Shown in pieces: positions 4,206 through 6,052 of a stretch of DNA of 6,052 nt. Below the pieces are notes generated by a model. The model was not told where the DNA came from, ran no database searches, and worked only from the letters and a program-made list of their open reading frames with translations. A program made the position numbers and the translations under genes. This DNA comes from an uncultured Eubacteriales bacterium (GTDB lineage: Bacteria > Bacillota > Clostridia > Oscillospirales > Oscillospiraceae): positions 1-6,052 of the forward strand of contig USQL01000121.1 in the NCBI GenBank assembly GCA_900556935.1. The letters are read 5' to 3'. How positions within the stretch are numbered: the first letter of the stretch is position 1; each line of letters opens with the position of its first letter.

Positions 4206-4591
4206 ATGGAGTTTTCAAAGGACTGCTGACAAAGGCCCAAAGTGCCGAAAATAGCGCCGCCCTTCTGGCCCTGGCCAAGGAAAACGGCATGGAGCTGACC
4301 CAGGAGGAGGCCAAATCCTGCCTTGACCAGATGAAACGGCACAGCACTCTCAGCGATGACGAGCTGGAGGGCGTTACCGGCGGGGGCGGAAACGACAAAC
4401 CGTTGATTCTCGGCTGTGAGGATTTCCTCTGCAAAAAAGACGGACGCCCCCCGGTTTTGGTGGGACAGCGAAGACTTTGCGATGCTTGCAATGGATTGGC
4501 CATGTGTTCGAACTGCTATTACGGCATATATGATATAAGCGGATGGCGCTGTCAGAGAGTCACCTATATGAAACCTGGTAGAAGATGGTAA
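4206..4591 (+). CDS. Nif11-type Cys-rich RiPP precursor 3, leader frameshift
   Basis: The expected start is ATG 4206, with GGAGG (4193-4197) eight bases upstream. That frame reads MEFSKDC and stops at TGA 4227-4229. The Nif11 leader and core continue in the -1 frame from CTG 4223 to TAA 4589-4591. Adding one base between ATG and 4223 restores an intact protein of about 128 residues whose distance from Met to the Lys-Ala of the leader equals that of precursor 2. The restored leader contains QSAENSAALLALAKENGMEL and ends LSDDELEGVTGGGG (49-62). The core has seven Cys (71, 76, 92, 95, 101, 104, 116) as C-x4-C-x15-C-x2-C-x5-C-x2-C-x11-C. Explanations: pseudogene by single-base loss (for example T5 to T4 at 4212-4215), sequencing error, or -1 frameshifting at A-AAG (4217-4220). 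Its end overlaps the maturase start by seven bases. Confidence 0.72.
4232..4312 (+). repeat. 81-bp leader repeat, copy 2
   Basis: Second copy of the leader-coding segment, in the restored frame of precursor 3; 73 of 81 bases are identical to 3787-3867. The two copies are 445 bp apart in direct orientation, close enough for recombination that would fuse precursors 2 and 3 or delete one. Confidence 0.8.
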
Positions 4592-5991
4592 AATATGTAT
4601 TGAATTCAAATATCGCCCTGCGCTCCTGGTGGCTGGTGCCCCATGCCTATTATGTCAAAGGCATTCGGGAGGCGGCGGGGCTCAAGGCGGAGGAATTTGC
4701 CTTCCTGTCCGCCTGTGACGGGCAAACCGAGCTGCAAACCCCGGAGGAGGGCAACGCCCTGGCCCGGAAATTTCTGGAAATGGGGATGATTGCCCCGGCA
4801 GCCCCCGGGGAGACCGCAACCCCCTGGAGCCGCCTCAGGGTCTGCGACAACCGGTATTTCCCGGCCATGAACTGGATGATTACCGGCCGGTGCAACTATA
4901 ATTGTCTGCACTGCTTCAACGCCGTGGACAATGCCCCCTTGGCCAGCGAGTTTACTCTGGAGGAGGGTGAACGGCTCATTGAGCAGGCGGCGGAATGCGG
5001 CATCAACGCCTTTACTGTCACCGGCGGGGAGCCCATGTGCCACCGGCACTTCTTCGATTTTGTGGAAAGCATCCACCGGCACGGGATGTTCGTGGAGGAA
5101 CTGAACACAAACGGGTTTTACGTAAACCAGGAGGCCCTGGACAGGCTGAAAGCCATAGGCTGTGACCCTCTGATGAAAATCTCCCTGGACGGCCTGGGGC
5201 ACCATGACTGGCTGCGCAACCGGAAGGGGGCGGAGGCGGATGCCCTGCGGGCCATTCGGCTCTGCGTGGAAAACGGCTTCCGGGTCAAGGTGCAGACCAA
5301 TGTCCACCGGTGGAATCTGGAGGCGATGCTGCCCACGGCGGAATACCTGGATTCCCTGGGGGTCCAGGAAATGCGGGTGATTCGGACCACGGAGGTTCCC
5401 CGCTGGAACGAAAACGCCAAGGGGGCCACCCTGGGCCTTGCGGAATACTACGATGCCATGATTGATCTGGCGGCAAAGTACGCCCGGGGGGAGCACCAAA
5501 TGACGCTGACCGTCTGGCAGCTCCTCACCCTCTGGCCCGAGGCCATGGCCTACAGCCTCACCCCCGTTGCCTGCCAGCAGGGCAAATACCGGGATTCCAT
5601 CCCCGTCTGCAAGGGCAACCGGGGTATGGTCGCCGTGGCGGCCAACGGCAATGTCTTCCCCTGTATGCAGATGTCCGGCTACTACGAGGCCCACGGGGAC
5701 ATCCTGGGCAACGTGAAAACCGACGGCCTGGCCCCCCTGCTTCGCGGCGGGCGGTATCTGAGCGAAATCTGCACCACGGTGGGGCAGCTTGCCAAAGCCA
5801 ACGAAAAATGCGGCAGCTGCAAGTATTTTCCGTACTGCACCGGCGGCTGCAGGGCCATCGCCCTGACCCTTACCGGCGACAAGCTGGGGATAGACCCCGC
5901 CAAGTGCCTGTTCTTCGAACAGGGCTTCTATCAAAAGCTCTGCGCCGCCCTGGAGGGCTTTACAAACACCACACCCATCGATGTGGATTAA
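4585..5991 (+). CDS. Radical SAM/SPASM RiPP maturase with N-terminal RRE-like domain
   Basis: A 468-residue cytoplasmic enzyme. Residues about 1-75 (YVLNSNIALRSWWLVPHAYY, then helices to KFLEMGMI) look like a PqqD-like leader-recognition wHTH, to be confirmed. The radical SAM core has Cys103, Cys107 and Cys110 (CNYNCLHC) for the first [4Fe-4S] cluster and GGEP at 147-150 for SAM binding. The C-terminal SPASM domain is complete: Cys342-x12-Gly-x4-Cys360, Cys409-x2-Cys412-x5-Cys418-x3-Cys422, and Cys441, enough for two auxiliary clusters. Enzymes of this architecture install thioether, C-C or epimerised residues in RiPP cores; which one applies here cannot be read from sequence. ATG 4585 overlaps the TAA of precursor 3 (ATGGTAA), and only a weak GGTAGAAG lies upstream, so translation is probably coupled to precursor 3. 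No terminator is visible downstream. Confidence 0.92.
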   Translation: MVKYVLNSNIALRSWWLVPHAYYVKGIREAAGLKAEEFAFLSACDGQTELQTPEEGNALARKFLEMGMIAPAAPGETATPWSRLRVCDNRYFPAMNWMITGRCNYNCLHCFNAVDNAPLASEFTLEEGERLIEQAAECGINAFTVTGGEPMCHRHFFDFVESIHRHGMFVEELNTNGFYVNQEALDRLKAIGCDPLMKISLDGLGHHDWLRNRKGAEADALRAIRLCVENGFRVKVQTNVHRWNLEAMLPTAEYLDSLGVQEMRVIRTTEVPRWNENAKGATLGLAEYYDAMIDLAAKYARGEHQMTLTVWQLLTLWPEAMAYSLTPVACQQGKYRDSIPVCKGNRGMVAVAANGNVFPCMQMSGYYEAHGDILGNVKTDGLAPLLRGGRYLSEICTTVGQLAKANEKCGSCKYFPYCTGGCRAIALTLTGDKLGIDPAKCLFFEQGFYQKLCAALEGFTNTTPIDVD

Positions 5992-6017
5992 AAAAACGGG
6001 GCTGTTAGAAAACAACC

Positions 6018-6052
6018 TGTCATTGCGAACCAGTGCGCACACTGGTGTGGCA
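6018..6052. repeat. Interspersed palindromic repeat, cut by window end
   Basis: CCAGTG (6030-6035) and CACTGG (6040-6045) pair around CGCA, one more A-T pair extends the stem, and TTGC (6023-6026) faces GCA at the window end as an outer arm. The sequence TGTCATTGCGAACCAGTGCG closely resembles a repeat I recall in intergenic regions of Oscillospiraceae. It lies 27 bases after the maturase stop and is truncated by the window edge. Confidence 0.6.

Noticed and set aside
3787..4312. CRISPR-like direct repeats
   Set aside because: Only two copies, 445 bp apart and within coding sequence; they are duplicated leader segments.
4606..6042. 478-codon minus-strand open frame opposite the maturase
   Set aside because: It is a mirror of GC-rich codon bias in the plus-strand gene, which has clear catalytic motifs; the minus product shows no recognisable domain.

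Overview
The window looks like chromosomal DNA of a GC-rich gut-type Clostridia bacterium, most likely Oscillospiraceae/Ruminococcaceae. The evidence is the Firmicutes-style 5S rRNA 3' end, strong Shine-Dalgarno sequences, GTG/TTG starts, the kinase/HTH family seen, and two interspersed palindromes of the type common in Faecalibacterium-like genomes. The taxon is inferred from family resemblance and was not tested by a search.

Layout. Bases 1-54 are the 3' end of a 5S rRNA gene, followed by a clear intrinsic terminator (64-96) and a palindromic repeat (97-129), so the window starts at the end of an rRNA operon. Next is a divergent module: a small XRE-type HTH protein on the minus strand (171-599), and on the plus strand a Ser/Thr protein kinase (716-1423) tightly linked to a membrane-anchored zinc-ribbon protein (1425-1952). 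A perfect 20-bp inverted repeat (661-680 and 1957-1976) brackets the kinase/zinc-ribbon pair almost exactly. Bases 1953-2291 carry no gene; they hold the right repeat, terminators, a structured palindrome and a good promoter (2233-2261).

The second half reads as a RiPP (ribosomally synthesised, post-translationally modified peptide) locus. A LytTR-PAS regulator (2292-3092) is closed by a strong terminator. After a promoter region come three consecutive cysteine-rich precursor genes (3394-3738, 3760-4173, 4206-4591), then a radical SAM/SPASM maturase with an apparent N-terminal leader-binding domain (4585-5991). Precursors 2 and 3 have Nif11-type leaders ending in a double-glycine motif; precursor 1 keeps only the end of that leader. 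All three cores share one seven-cysteine framework, C-x4-C ... C-x(2 or 4)-C-x5-C-x2-C-x11-C. Precursor 3 has a broken reading frame near its 5' end and its stop overlaps the maturase start.

Inferred working model: the LytTR-PAS protein senses a signal and activates the precursor/maturase operon; the maturase binds the leader and installs radical-derived modifications on the Cys-rich core; a protease/transporter not in this window removes the leader at Gly-Gly. The kinase/zinc-ribbon/HTH module may be an independent signalling unit, possibly invertible. The window ends inside another palindromic repeat.
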